DNA from: SAR324 cluster bacterium
GTDB lineage: Bacteria > SAR324 > JACQKK01
DNA: 10,965 bases
Reading direction: 5' to 3'
Assembly (NCBI GenBank): GCA_027296185.1
Contig: JAPUJL010000493.1
Span: forward strand, 1-10,965
Each line of letters opens with the position of its first letter. Within the stretch, counting starts at the first letter, position 1. This document shows, piece after piece, positions 1 through 7,810 of the stretch. The notes below the pieces were generated by a model, which was given only the letters and a program-made list of their open reading frames with translations, was not told the DNA's origin and ran no database searches. The translations under genes were made by a program, and so were the position numbers.

Positions 1-1
1 C

Positions 2-3000
2 GCCAAGATCGAATCGGGCGAAGTCCCGCACATCGACAAATCCCACCATGGGCGGGTCGTCGTGCTCAACCCCGATGCGGTGCAGACGGTGCACCACGTG
101 CCGGACGAGCTGCGGGCCCCGCTCCGGCGCTCCATCCACGCCACCATGGAAGCTTCGCTGCCCCTGGGCGCCGAGCGCCTGTTCCGCGGATTGGTCGAGG
201 AGGAAGGACCGCTCTTCTTTCTCATCATCGAACTGGAATCGGAATTCAAGCATTTCTCGGATTTCCTCGATTACATCCCCAAGTTACGGGAACATTACCC
301 GAACCTCTCGGTGTTCCTCGCCGGGACGCTGCCCAACCTCATCGAGAAGCTGAAGCAGGGGCTAGCGGTCCAGGGCAGTACGCTGCAGTTAAACTATGCG
401 GATGCCCGGGGCACCGTCGAGATCACCGATGGCGAGGAACTTAACCAGATCGCCTCGGAGCCCAGTCAGCCGCCTTCCTTCGATTCCCCCTTCTTCAGTC
501 AAATCCGGCTCCAGCTGGCTGAGGGGCAGAAGCCCATCGCGTTCAACCTGGACACCTTGCGCAAGCTCCAGCCCCAGTTCGGTTACGGCAAGCCGGAAGA
601 TGTGGACGTGGGTCACGGCAAGATCGAGAAGGTGATCATCCTCGATCTGCCGGTACGGTTGATCCGGGATTTTCAGTTCCGCCAGGACCGGGGCTTGGAT
701 TTTCACGGTGTGGTGCGGAACGGAATGACCATTCTGTCCCGCAATTTCGAGCAGGAAAAGCTCGAGTTCCGCTGGATTCCGCTGCGCTCCCTGGAGGCCC
801 TGCTGCGCCGTATGCCCGGCCACGACCTGGAGCGGGTGGAGCTGGAATCGGTGAAAGCGTTCCGGATCAATACCTTCACCGGCCACATCTCCTTCGTGAT
901 CAAGCAGGCTCAGAATCAGATCTCCCTGGAGGATGTGCAGTCCGTCACCTTGCGCAAGCCGCCCTCCGGAAAAGACGGCGCCAAACCCAAGGCCGGCGGC
1001 AAGCCCATCACGGTGTGCTTCGACCGGGTGATCGTTTCGGCGGGAGCCGCCACCCATTTCGAGCGGCTGCAAGAAGAGCTCAAGCTCGGCTACTACGGCG
1101 CTCTGTTCGGCGGCGAGGAGGAGCTTCGCTGCAAGCTGGAGAGCTATACGCGGCGGCTCACCGTCGGCTCGGTGGGCCCGCTGGCCGGGCAAACGCTCAA
1201 GCTGCTCAGGCGCTTTGGGTTGGAGCGGCTGATCGATGCCGACGGCTTTCATTACGTGTGCGACAACGCCCAGCAACTGCCGGAATACTATCTCGCCGAG
1301 GAGCGCTTCGAGGCGCAATTCCAATCGCTTTTGGCGATGCTGCGGGAGCTGGCGACCTCCCTTCCCGAGGACAAGGTGCGCGTCGACGACATCACCCACA
1401 AGCTGCCGACGATCACCGAGTGGATCGATCAGGGGACGGTGCACTTCAATCAGGTGAAGTCTTCCCATCTGGAATCGGCCCACCGCGAACTGCAGGTGCT
1501 ACGGGGATTCATCGATCATGAGTTTCAGCGCAGCTTCGAGATCGACCCGGAGGACAAGGGCTTCTTCCAGCAGATCGAGCACTGCCAATCCGCCATGCTC
1601 CAGGCCAAGTGGCTGGCGGACTACCGCAGCGGCGCATACGGACCCGCCCTGCCCCAGGGCGCCCACGCGGACCTGATCTTCTTCGGCACGCCGGAGGACA
1701 AGACGGACAACGACGAGAACTACTTCCTGCCTTCGGTGGTCTGCTCCGAGCTGTTCAAGGATCCGGACAACAAATCCCTGTTCGAGCGGGGGGACTATCG
1801 GTTCAGCGTGTTCTTCGAGACCCAGCTGGCCCTGGCCGATCACCAGGCCCGGGAAGATGGCGGGGAATACGCCACCCTCGAAGCCATCGAGGGCTATCTG
1901 GATGGTGTCGCCGCGCGCGCCGAGGAGAACCTGGAGGAGTTGCGGGCTTCCTCGGAAAACATCGACTTGTCCGGATCGCCCGAATACCAGGCCCTGATGA
2001 AGAAGGAGGAGGAGGCCTACCACGTGCGCTACGGCCAGTTCTATCAGGAGCGCGAGGAGGTGGCCAAGCGGCATCAGGAAGCGGAGGCCGTCTTCCAGGA
2101 CATCCTGATCGATATCGGCCCGTTGCTCGATTTGGGCCCGGAGCCCTCCGCCGATTGGCTCGAGGGGGAGGAACCCGATCCCCTGGCGTTCTCCCGGGAA
2201 TTCGTGCGCTCGGCCATCGCGGCGGATCAGCAACACCTGACCGCCGTCACCGACGGTGCCGGAGCCCTGGCCGGGGAACTGAGAACCCAGGCGGCGGCGC
2301 TGAAGGACTACGTGACCTTCCTCGGCGAGCTGCTCCAGGCCCACTACCGCTGGCGGATCGCCGAGGCCACGGCCCAATACGAAGGCTCGATGGAGCAGGC
2401 CGGCGCCACCCTGCCGGCCCGGGTGGCGGCGGCGAAGAAGCTGGATGCCAAATCCCTGGAGGCCTACCGGCCGCGAATCCAGTCCCAGCTGGCCAACGCC
2501 GATTCGGAGCTGCAGAAGCTGCAAGGCCAGGTGGCCCTGCGGCACAACCGGGCGGTGCAGGCGATCAAGATCATGCAGGCCACCATCAATCGATTGGTGG
2601 GCCAAATGCGGGGATTGGGCGCGGTGGATCGGCCCGAGCGGCTCCAGGGAGAGCTGGACCGCACCACGGCGGTGGCCAAGCGCATCTTCGAGTTGTCCCG
2701 CTCCCTCTCCGCCAATGGAGACAAGCTGGTCGAGGATCTTACCCGCTACGGCCAGGCGCTCAACCGCCTGCGTCAGGCCGCCGCACAGGTCTTCAAGCTG
2801 CGCATCGAAACGGTGGCGCTCAGCGCCGTGACCTCCGACGAGGCCCCCAGTCTCCCCAGGCCGCCGCCCTTACTGCCCAACACGGACGGCGAGGGGCCTG
2901 ATCGCGAGGCAGCCGAGAACGCCTATCGCGAGAAGCAGCAGGGACTGGAGGAATGGTCCGCCAAGCTAAAAGGATTTCCCGAGAATCCTCCCGGGCTGAA

Positions 3001-3916
3001 GAGCGGCAGGGAAGCGCTGGAGAAATACGTAAAATTTCACGAGCAGCAGGTGAATCTGGTCAAGCTGGCCGCACGCAAGGTGCGCCTACGCAAATCGGTC
3101 GCGGCGATCCGGGAGCGGCTCGAGATCATGGATCTGGAGTTGGCCGATTTGCCGCGCCGGGTGCAGGAAAGCTTCATGCCCGCGCGGCGGGAACTGCTGC
3201 TCAGCGTGTTCATCCCCGAGGCAGAGCGCACCTTGGACCACTCCCGCAAGGCCAAGACCTTCGTGCGCGAGCTCGCCACCTTGAACATTGAGGAGATCAA
3301 GCAGCTCTACCTGGACCGGGCGGTGTTCCGGCGCTTCTCGAGCCGGCAGTTCGTGCGGGGCGCCCACATCGCCTCGAACGCCCAGAGCCCCGCCGCCAAG
3401 GCGCTGCGCAACATCCAGCCTTCGGTGAACCTCTTCGGCAGGACCTTGCGCCACAACTACAATAAATTCCACCCGGCGCAGGCGGAAAAGTTCAAGCTGG
3501 AGCCCTTCAAGACGATGGAACCGGCGCTGATCTGGGACCTGATCCAGCAGTTGCACGGCGCCGGCACCCAAGCCCGCGTGGGCTACGTGATCCTGCCCAG
3601 CACCCTCCCGGTGGATCAGGCGGTGCGGCTGATGAATCAGAAGGACGTGCTGTACAACGGCCTGCCGATGTTGGTGCTGATCTATGCCAGCAAGTTCAAC
3701 AAGGCGGTGCTGCACGACGATCCGCGCTTCCGCGACCAGTACTTCAAGGCCCTGAAGCACAACGTCATCGTCAATATCGACGGCGTCACGGTGGTGGACA
3801 ACCCGGCGGTGATCGCCGGGCGGCTCATGGCCGAGACCCTGGGGAGCACATCCGACACCGACATCGTCGAAGCCCTGCCCGAAGTGGACGAGGTCGTCGC
3901 CGTCAAGTCCCGCTGA
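2..3916 (+). CDS. Giant protein of unknown function, 5' end outside window
   Basis: The frame is open from the first complete codon (position 2) to the TGA at 3914-3916, giving 1304 visible residues, and there is no stop upstream, so the true start lies left of the window. A GTG at 62 is only an internal valine. I recognise no family. Numbering from position 2: residues 1 to about 318 look compact, with alternating hydrophobic strands and helices. A Lys/Gly/Pro-rich linker follows at about 319-338. The centre is mixed, then come long charged helices suggestive of coiled coil at about 668-702, 818-873, 886-934 and 998-1058, with a proline-rich break (LPRPPPLLP) near 944-965. The last 130 or so residues look alpha/beta again. 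I see no Walker A motif, transmembrane segment, signal peptide or zinc-finger cysteine cluster in the visible part. The gene is convergent with the next one. A cytoplasmic scaffold or structural role is a guess; the coding call itself is secure. Confidence 0.9.
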   Translation, partial: AKIESGEVPHIDKSHHGRVVVLNPDAVQTVHHVPDELRAPLRRSIHATMEASLPLGAERLFRGLVEEEGPLFFLIIELESEFKHFSDFLDYIPKLREHYPNLSVFLAGTLPNLIEKLKQGLAVQGSTLQLNYADARGTVEITDGEELNQIASEPSQPPSFDSPFFSQIRLQLAEGQKPIAFNLDTLRKLQPQFGYGKPEDVDVGHGKIEKVIILDLPVRLIRDFQFRQDRGLDFHGVVRNGMTILSRNFEQEKLEFRWIPLRSLEALLRRMPGHDLERVELESVKAFRINTFTGHISFVIKQAQNQISLEDVQSVTLRKPPSGKDGAKPKAGGKPITVCFDRVIVSAGAATHFERLQEELKLGYYGALFGGEEELRCKLESYTRRLTVGSVGPLAGQTLKLLRRFGLERLIDADGFHYVCDNAQQLPEYYLAEERFEAQFQSLLAMLRELATSLPEDKVRVDDITHKLPTITEWIDQGTVHFNQVKSSHLESAHRELQVLRGFIDHEFQRSFEIDPEDKGFFQQIEHCQSAMLQAKWLADYRSGAYGPALPQGAHADLIFFGTPEDKTDNDENYFLPSVVCSELFKDPDNKSLFERGDYRFSVFFETQLALADHQAREDGGEYATLEAIEGYLDGVAARAEENLEELRASSENIDLSGSPEYQALMKKEEEAYHVRYGQFYQEREEVAKRHQEAEAVFQDILIDIGPLLDLGPEPSADWLEGEEPDPLAFSREFVRSAIAADQQHLTAVTDGAGALAGELRTQAAALKDYVTFLGELLQAHYRWRIAEATAQYEGSMEQAGATLPARVAAAKKLDAKSLEAYRPRIQSQLANADSELQKLQGQVALRHNRAVQAIKIMQATINRLVGQMRGLGAVDRPERLQGELDRTTAVAKRIFELSRSLSANGDKLVEDLTRYGQALNRLRQAAAQVFKLRIETVALSAVTSDEAPSLPRPPPLLPNTDGEGPDREAAENAYREKQQGLEEWSAKLKGFPENPPGLKSGREALEKYVKFHEQQVNLVKLAARKVRLRKSVAAIRERLEIMDLELADLPRRVQESFMPARRELLLSVFIPEAERTLDHSRKAKTFVRELATLNIEEIKQLYLDRAVFRRFSSRQFVRGAHIASNAQSPAAKALRNIQPSVNLFGRTLRHNYNKFHPAQAEKFKLEPFKTMEPALIWDLIQQLHGAGTQARVGYVILPSTLPVDQAVRLMNQKDVLYNGLPMLVLIYASKFNKAVLHDDPRFRDQYFKALKHNVIVNIDGVTVVDNPAVIAGRLMAETLGSTSDTDIVEALPEVDEVVAVKSR

Positions 3917-3986
3917 GGCCGGCGCGCTCGGCGGGCGCAAACCCCCTGCGATCGACGACACGGCCCGGCGGTTACCGGAGCCTGCA

Positions 3987-5699
3987 CTAGCGGAGCGTCT
4001 GTTTGATTTCCGGCCGCAGGAATGCCAGGTCGCAGCCCAGGTGGGCTTGCTGCACCTGTTCCTGGTGCAGCCGCAGGTAGCCCCTCACCGGCGGCGGAGG
4101 CGCGGCGTCCCGATTCGCCCGGCGGCGCAGCAACTCCGCGTCGTCCACCAGCAGCTCCAGTTTGCGCCCGGCAACGTCCAGCCGGATGCGGTCGCCGCTT
4201 TCCACGACGCCCAGCAGCCCGCCCACCGCCGCCTCGGGGTCAATGTGGAGGACGATGGTGCCGAAGGCGGTGCCGCTCATGCGGGCGTCCGAGATGCGCA
4301 CCATGTCCTTCACCCCCTGCTTCGCCAGCTTCTTGGGAATCGGCAGGTAGCCCGATTCCGGCATTCCCGGCGCGCCCCGGGGCCCGGCGTTCTTCAGCAC
4401 CAGAACGTCCTCGGGCGTCACATCCAGCTGCGGATCGTCGATGCGGTCGGCCAGCTCCTCCAAATTGCGGAAGACCACGGCCCGCCCCTCGTGTTGCATC
4501 AGCTCCGGCGTCGCCGCGGAGCGCTTGAGCACGGCGCCGTCGGGGCAGAGGTTGCCCCCGAGCACCACCAGCCCGCCTTTCTCCTGGAGCGGCGCGCTGA
4601 CCCGCGCCACCACGTCCTGCCATTCGGGGTAGGTGTAGGGCTCGCCGAGCACCTCGCCCAGGGTGCGGCCCGTGACGGTCATGCAGTCCAGGTGCAGCTT
4701 GGGCTTCAATTCCTGCAGCACCACCGGCAGCCCCCCCGCATTGTGCAGGTCTTCCATGTAGTGAATGCCGGACGGCTTGAGGTTGACCAGCAGCGGCGTC
4801 TCCTCGCTCAGGCGGTCGAAGAAGCCCGGCTCGATCGCCACTCCCAGCCGCCCGGCCACTGCCGTGAGGTGGATCACCGCGTTGGTGGAGCCGCCGATAG
4901 CCAGCAGCACCCGGGCGGCGTTCTCGAACGCCCCGGCGGTCATCACCCCCTCCGGCGTTGGCCCCTGGGCGGCCATGGCCACGGCGTTGCGGCCCGTCGC
5001 CTCCGCGTGGCGCAGCCGGTCGGCGTGCACCGCCGGAATCGCCGCGCCGCCGGGGAGCATCATCCCCAGCGTTTCGGTGAGGCATGCCATGGTGCTCGCG
5101 GTACCCATCACCATGCAGGTGCCGCTGGTGGTGGCCAACGAGGATTCGATGCGCCGGATGCCCGGCTCGTCGATGCGCCCGCCCCGGTACTCCCCCCAGA
5201 GGCGGCGGCAATCGGTGCAGGCCCCCAGCCGCTCGCCGTCGAAAGAGCCGGTCATCATCGGCCCGGCCACCAGCAGCGAGGCGGGAATCCCCGCGCTCGC
5301 CGCGCCCATGAGCTGGGCCGGCACCGTCTTGTCGCAGCCGCCCATCAGCACCACCGCGTCGATGGGCTGAGCACGGATCATCTCCTCGGTGTCCATGGCC
5401 ATCAAGTTGCGGAACAGCATGCTGGTGGGGTGCAGGTAGGGCTCGCCCAGGGAAATCGTGGGAAACTCCAGGGGCAGCCCGCCTGCCTGCCACACGCCGC
5501 GCTTCACTGCCTCGCCCAATTCCTTGAGGCCCCGGTGGCAGTTGTTGAATTCGCTGTAGGTGTTGGCGATGCCGACGATGGGCTTGGCCAATTCCGCATC
5601 GCTGTAGCCCATCGACTTGGCGAACGCCGTGCGCAAGTACCGCGAAAACCCCCGGTCCCCATATTGGGTCAACCCCCGCTCAATCCCTCGGTCGGTCAT
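3987..5699 (-). CDS. IlvD/Edd-family dehydratase, sugar-acid (aldonate) type
   Basis: This 570-residue enzyme should dehydrate an aldonic acid such as L-arabinonate, D-xylonate or a hexonate to the 2-keto-3-deoxy acid in the cytoplasm. The ATG at 5699 is chosen because GAGAGG lies 6 bases upstream; an in-frame start 21 codons earlier adds a basic tail unlike the family. Predicted iron-sulfur ligands are Cys54 (FNNCH), Cys122 (GGCDK) and Cys195 (SGTCM). Probable Mg2+ ligands are Glu86, Asp123 and Glu448. Lys124 is the lysine that is carbamylated in relatives, and Ser475 in ARMSGTAFG is the expected catalytic base. From memory of L-arabinonate dehydratase (Cys59, Cys127, Cys200, Ser480), all of these sit at a constant offset of 5. 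The NTYSEFNNCH signature argues against branched-chain dihydroxy-acid dehydratase (true IlvD). The exact substrate cannot be read from sequence, and no sugar-acid transporter, kinase or aldolase gene is adjacent. Confidence 0.93.
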   Translation of the reverse strand: MTDRGIERGLTQYGDRGFSRYLRTAFAKSMGYSDAELAKPIVGIANTYSEFNNCHRGLKELGEAVKRGVWQAGGLPLEFPTISLGEPYLHPTSMLFRNLMAMDTEEMIRAQPIDAVVLMGGCDKTVPAQLMGAASAGIPASLLVAGPMMTGSFDGERLGACTDCRRLWGEYRGGRIDEPGIRRIESSLATTSGTCMVMGTASTMACLTETLGMMLPGGAAIPAVHADRLRHAEATGRNAVAMAAQGPTPEGVMTAGAFENAARVLLAIGGSTNAVIHLTAVAGRLGVAIEPGFFDRLSEETPLLVNLKPSGIHYMEDLHNAGGLPVVLQELKPKLHLDCMTVTGRTLGEVLGEPYTYPEWQDVVARVSAPLQEKGGLVVLGGNLCPDGAVLKRSAATPELMQHEGRAVVFRNLEELADRIDDPQLDVTPEDVLVLKNAGPRGAPGMPESGYLPIPKKLAKQGVKDMVRISDARMSGTAFGTIVLHIDPEAAVGGLLGVVESGDRIRLDVAGRKLELLVDDAELLRRRANRDAAPPPPVRGYLRLHQEQVQQAHLGCDLAFLRPEIKQTLR

Positions 5700-5705
5700 G
5701 GAAAA

Positions 5706-5711
5706 CCTCTC
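5706..5711 (-). promoter_or_regulatory. Ribosome binding site of the dehydratase gene
   Basis: Reading the minus strand, GAGAGG ends 6 bases before the ATG at 5699. It decides the start codon in favour of the 570-residue product over the in-frame start at 5762. Confidence 0.7.
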
Positions 5712-5767
5712 GTGTAGCTTTGATTGCGGCACCTTTCCCTTCCTTGTCGCCCTTCCGGCCATCGGCT

Positions 5768-5796
5768 AGGCTAGGAGCTTGACGGGTTACCGCCAA
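5768..5796 (-). promoter_or_regulatory. Possible sigma-70-like promoter for the dehydratase gene
   Basis: On the minus strand TTGGCG (5796-5791) is separated by 17 bases from TAGCCT (5773-5768), matching the consensus at 4 of 6 and 3 of 6 positions. It would give a leader of roughly 60 bases before the ATG at 5699. The spacing is right but the boxes are weak, so this is only a candidate. In the opposite direction a TTGACG box lies at 5779-5784, but no credible -10 box follows at the right distance, so the serC promoter is not identified. Confidence 0.25.
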
Positions 5797-5817
5797 TTTT
5801 TCTCCGAGCGTGCACGG

Positions 5818-6909
5818 ATGGCCCATCGAGTCTACAACTTCGCGCCGGGTCCGGCGATGCTGCCCATCGCCGTGATGGAGCGGGCCCAGGCGGAGTTCCT
5901 GGATTTCCAGGGGCTGGGCGCCTCCGTGGTGGAGATCAGCCACCGCTCCAAGGAGTTCGAGGCGCTGGTGGACGAGACCGACGCCCTGCTGCGGGAAGCC
6001 ATGACGATTCCCGCGAATTACCGCATTCTGTACGTTCACGGCGGGGCGTCGATGCAGTTCGCGGCGGTGCCCCTGAACCTGATCGGGCGGGTGCCCTCCC
6101 GGCGGGCGCTGTATGCGGACACGGGAAACTTCGCCGGGCGGGCCATCGCCGAGGCGCGGCGTTACGGGGAAATCTGCATCGCCGCCAGCAGCGCCGCCAC
6201 CAACCACGACCGCATTCCGGAGATCGACCCCGCAGCCCTGGAGGGCGAGGCGGCCTACTTTCATTTGACCAGCAATAACACGCTCTACGGCACCCGCTGG
6301 AACGATTTTCCCGATACGGGCGAGGTGCCCCTGGTGGCCGACGCCACCTCCGACATTCTCTCGCGGACGCTGGACGTTTCCCGCTTCGGGGTGCTGTACG
6401 CCGGTGCGCAGAAGAACCTGGGCACATCGGGCGTGGCGGTGGTGCTGATCCGCGAGGACCTGTTGGATCATGCCGATCCGCAGACGCCCAACCTGCTGAA
6501 CTACGAGACCTACGCCCGCGATCACTCGCTGACCAACACGCCCAATACGTTCTCCATTTACATGATCCGCCTGGTGCTGGAGTGGCTCGCGGCCCAGGGC
6601 GGCGTGGCGGCGATGCAGTGCGTGAACGAGGAGAAGGCGCGGCTTCTCTACGAGCGGATCGACCGTTCGGGCTTTTACGCCGGATACGCCCAGCCAGCCC
6701 ACCGCTCGGCGTCCAACGTGACCTTCAACCTGACCACGCCCGAGTTGCTGCAGCGGTTCCTCGACGAGGCGCTGCGGGAAGACCTGTACGCCCTGAAGGG
6801 CCACCGGGCGCTGGGGGGGGTGCGCGCCTCGCTGTACAACGCCATGCCGCTGGAGGGGGTCCGGGCGCTGATCGATTTCATGGACGCCTTCGAACAGCGG
6901 AACGGGTGA
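5818..6909 (+). CDS. serC: Phosphoserine aminotransferase (SerC-like)
   Basis: This is a class V PLP-dependent aminotransferase that converts 3-phosphohydroxypyruvate and glutamate to phosphoserine in serine synthesis; SerC enzymes can also act on the related vitamin B6 intermediate. The ATG at 5818 gives 363 residues (E. coli 362) starting MAHRVYNFAPGPAMLP, the usual family start. A TTG at 5779 would add 13 atypical residues with AGGAG only 1 base away. Lys199 in YAGAQKN is the Schiff-base lysine, Asp175 faces the pyridine nitrogen, and His41-Arg42, His329-Arg330 and Arg336 match substrate-binding positions. Two oddities: GGASMQ and SNNTLYGT resemble the Bacillus-type rather than the E. coli-type enzyme, and Phe105 stands where E. 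coli has the PLP-stacking Trp102. It is divergent from the dehydratase and followed within 44 bases by the TesA-like gene. Family assignment is very secure; the physiological role could be specialised. Confidence 0.95.
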   Translation: MAHRVYNFAPGPAMLPIAVMERAQAEFLDFQGLGASVVEISHRSKEFEALVDETDALLREAMTIPANYRILYVHGGASMQFAAVPLNLIGRVPSRRALYADTGNFAGRAIAEARRYGEICIAASSAATNHDRIPEIDPAALEGEAAYFHLTSNNTLYGTRWNDFPDTGEVPLVADATSDILSRTLDVSRFGVLYAGAQKNLGTSGVAVVLIREDLLDHADPQTPNLLNYETYARDHSLTNTPNTFSIYMIRLVLEWLAAQGGVAAMQCVNEEKARLLYERIDRSGFYAGYAQPAHRSASNVTFNLTTPELLQRFLDEALREDLYALKGHRALGGVRASLYNAMPLEGVRALIDFMDAFEQRNG

Positions 6910-6953
6910 TGATGGGGCGGCGCAGCCACCGCTTCCCCGCGGGAAGGGGCGGG

Positions 6954-7661
6954 ATGCCCCGCTACGCCGCAGTCCCAGCCCTATCTTTGGCGCTGGCGCT
7001 ACTGGCCGCTGGGGCCTGCGAGCGTTCCGCCACCGACCGCACCCCCGGGCGCAAAGATTCCGTACCCCCCGTGGAGACGGCCGAATCCGTGAGCGATGGG
7101 GCGGCGGCCGAGCGGCCGGTAATCGTGGCGCTGGGCGACAGCCTCACCGAGGGCTACGGGGTCACCCGGCCCGAATCGTGGCCTGCGCTGCTCCAGAGCC
7201 GGCTGGAGGCGGAGGGCTACCCGCACCGGGTGGTCAATGCCGGCATCGCGGGCGATACAACCGCCGGGGGGCTGGCGCGGATGGATTGGCTGCTTCAGCA
7301 GCGCATCGACATCCTGATCGTCGAGCTCGGCGGCAACGACGGTTTGCGCGGGGTCGACCCGGCGGCCACCCGGGCGAACCTGAGCGCGATCGTGCGCAAG
7401 GGCCTGGATGCCCGCGCCACGGTCGTGTTCGTGGGCATGACCATGCCGTTCAATTACGGCAGCGATTACAAGGAGCGCTACGACGCCGTCTTTCCCGAAC
7501 TGGCGGAGCGTTACGATCTGCCGTTCATCCCGTTCTTTCTGAAGGACGTGGCCGGGGTGCGGAAGCTGACGCTCCCCGACGGCATCCATCCCAACGGCGA
7601 GGGGTACAAGGTCATCCTCGAGACGGTCTGGGAGACCCTGGAACCGTTGCTGGAGAATTAG
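6954..7661 (+). CDS. TesA-like GDSL lysophospholipase/thioesterase, probable lipoprotein
   Basis: This SGNH/GDSL hydrolase would cleave acyl esters or thioesters at the cell envelope. With the ATG at 6954 (AAGGGG 4 bases upstream) the product is 235 residues. It begins with a short polar stretch and a hydrophobic segment ending LLAAGAC, an imperfect lipobox with Cys22 as the possible lipidated residue, followed by a Pro/Ser/Glu-rich linker to about residue 54. Catalytic blocks are complete: Ser63 in GDSLTEGYG, Gly100 in NAGIAGDT, Asn128 in ELGGNDGLRG, and Asp209/His212 in DGIHPNGEGY. Strings such as ELGGNDGLRG and DGIHPN are identical to E. coli TesA. An in-frame ATG at 6909 overlaps the serC stop (ATGA) and would add 15 residues; I prefer 6954 because it gives a normal signal sequence. 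It is probably co-transcribed with serC. Annotators often call such proteins arylesterase. Confidence 0.92.
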   Translation: MPRYAAVPALSLALALLAAGACERSATDRTPGRKDSVPPVETAESVSDGAAAERPVIVALGDSLTEGYGVTRPESWPALLQSRLEAEGYPHRVVNAGIAGDTTAGGLARMDWLLQQRIDILIVELGGNDGLRGVDPAATRANLSAIVRKGLDARATVVFVGMTMPFNYGSDYKERYDAVFPELAERYDLPFIPFFLKDVAGVRKLTLPDGIHPNGEGYKVILETVWETLEPLLEN

Positions 7662-7731
7662 GACGGCCCACGGGCCGGTAGTGGCCGCGCCCAAGGGTGT
7701 GGTCCGCGGCACCTTAGCATTGGTCCTTCCC

Positions 7732-7765
7732 GCGGAATCGGCGGCTTGCCGATGGGGGATTCCGC
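7732..7765. repeat. Two overlapping inverted repeats upstream of the Sel1 gene
   Basis: An 8-base perfect inverted repeat, GCGGAATC (7732-7739) with GATTCCGC (7758-7765), overlaps a second perfect 6-base repeat, ATCGGC (7737-7742) with GCCGAT (7748-7753) around a 5-base loop. The shared ATC at 7737-7739 can pair in only one of them at a time. The structure lies 45 bases upstream of the ATG at 7811 and has no T-run after it. It may be a leader RNA structure or an operator, or chance in GC-rich DNA. Confidence 0.45.
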
Positions 7766-7810
7766 CAGCGCCGGAGTGCCGCCTGCGCGTCCGCACTCGA
7801 TCGGAGTCCC

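Noticed and set aside
62..64. GTG as the start codon of the giant protein
   Set aside because: The frame is open to the left edge with protein-like sequence before it, and no Shine-Dalgarno sequence precedes 62, so the start lies outside the window.
319..1013. P-loop nucleotide-binding site in the giant protein, suggested by SGKDG and GGKPIT
   Set aside because: Neither segment fits GxxxxGK[ST], and both lie in a low-complexity Lys/Gly/Pro linker rather than after a hydrophobic strand.
3917..3986. Terminator between the convergent giant gene and dehydratase gene
   Set aside because: Only weak dyads such as CCGG-N6-CCGG are present, and there is no T-run on either strand.
4041..5717. 558-codon plus-strand frame covering the dehydratase gene
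   Set aside because: It is antisense to a gene with a full set of active-site residues. Its translation is rich in His, Gly, Arg and Ala with no recognisable domain, as expected from the opposite strand of GC-rich coding DNA.
5680..6804. 374-codon minus-strand frame opposite serC
   Set aside because: It is antisense to a clear SerC and runs through the divergent spacer into the dehydratase start. No domain is recognisable.
7664..7677. CGGCCC-AC-GGGCCG hairpin just after the TesA-like stop
   Set aside because: The stem is short, the loop effectively has four bases, and no T-run follows, so it is not a convincing intrinsic terminator.
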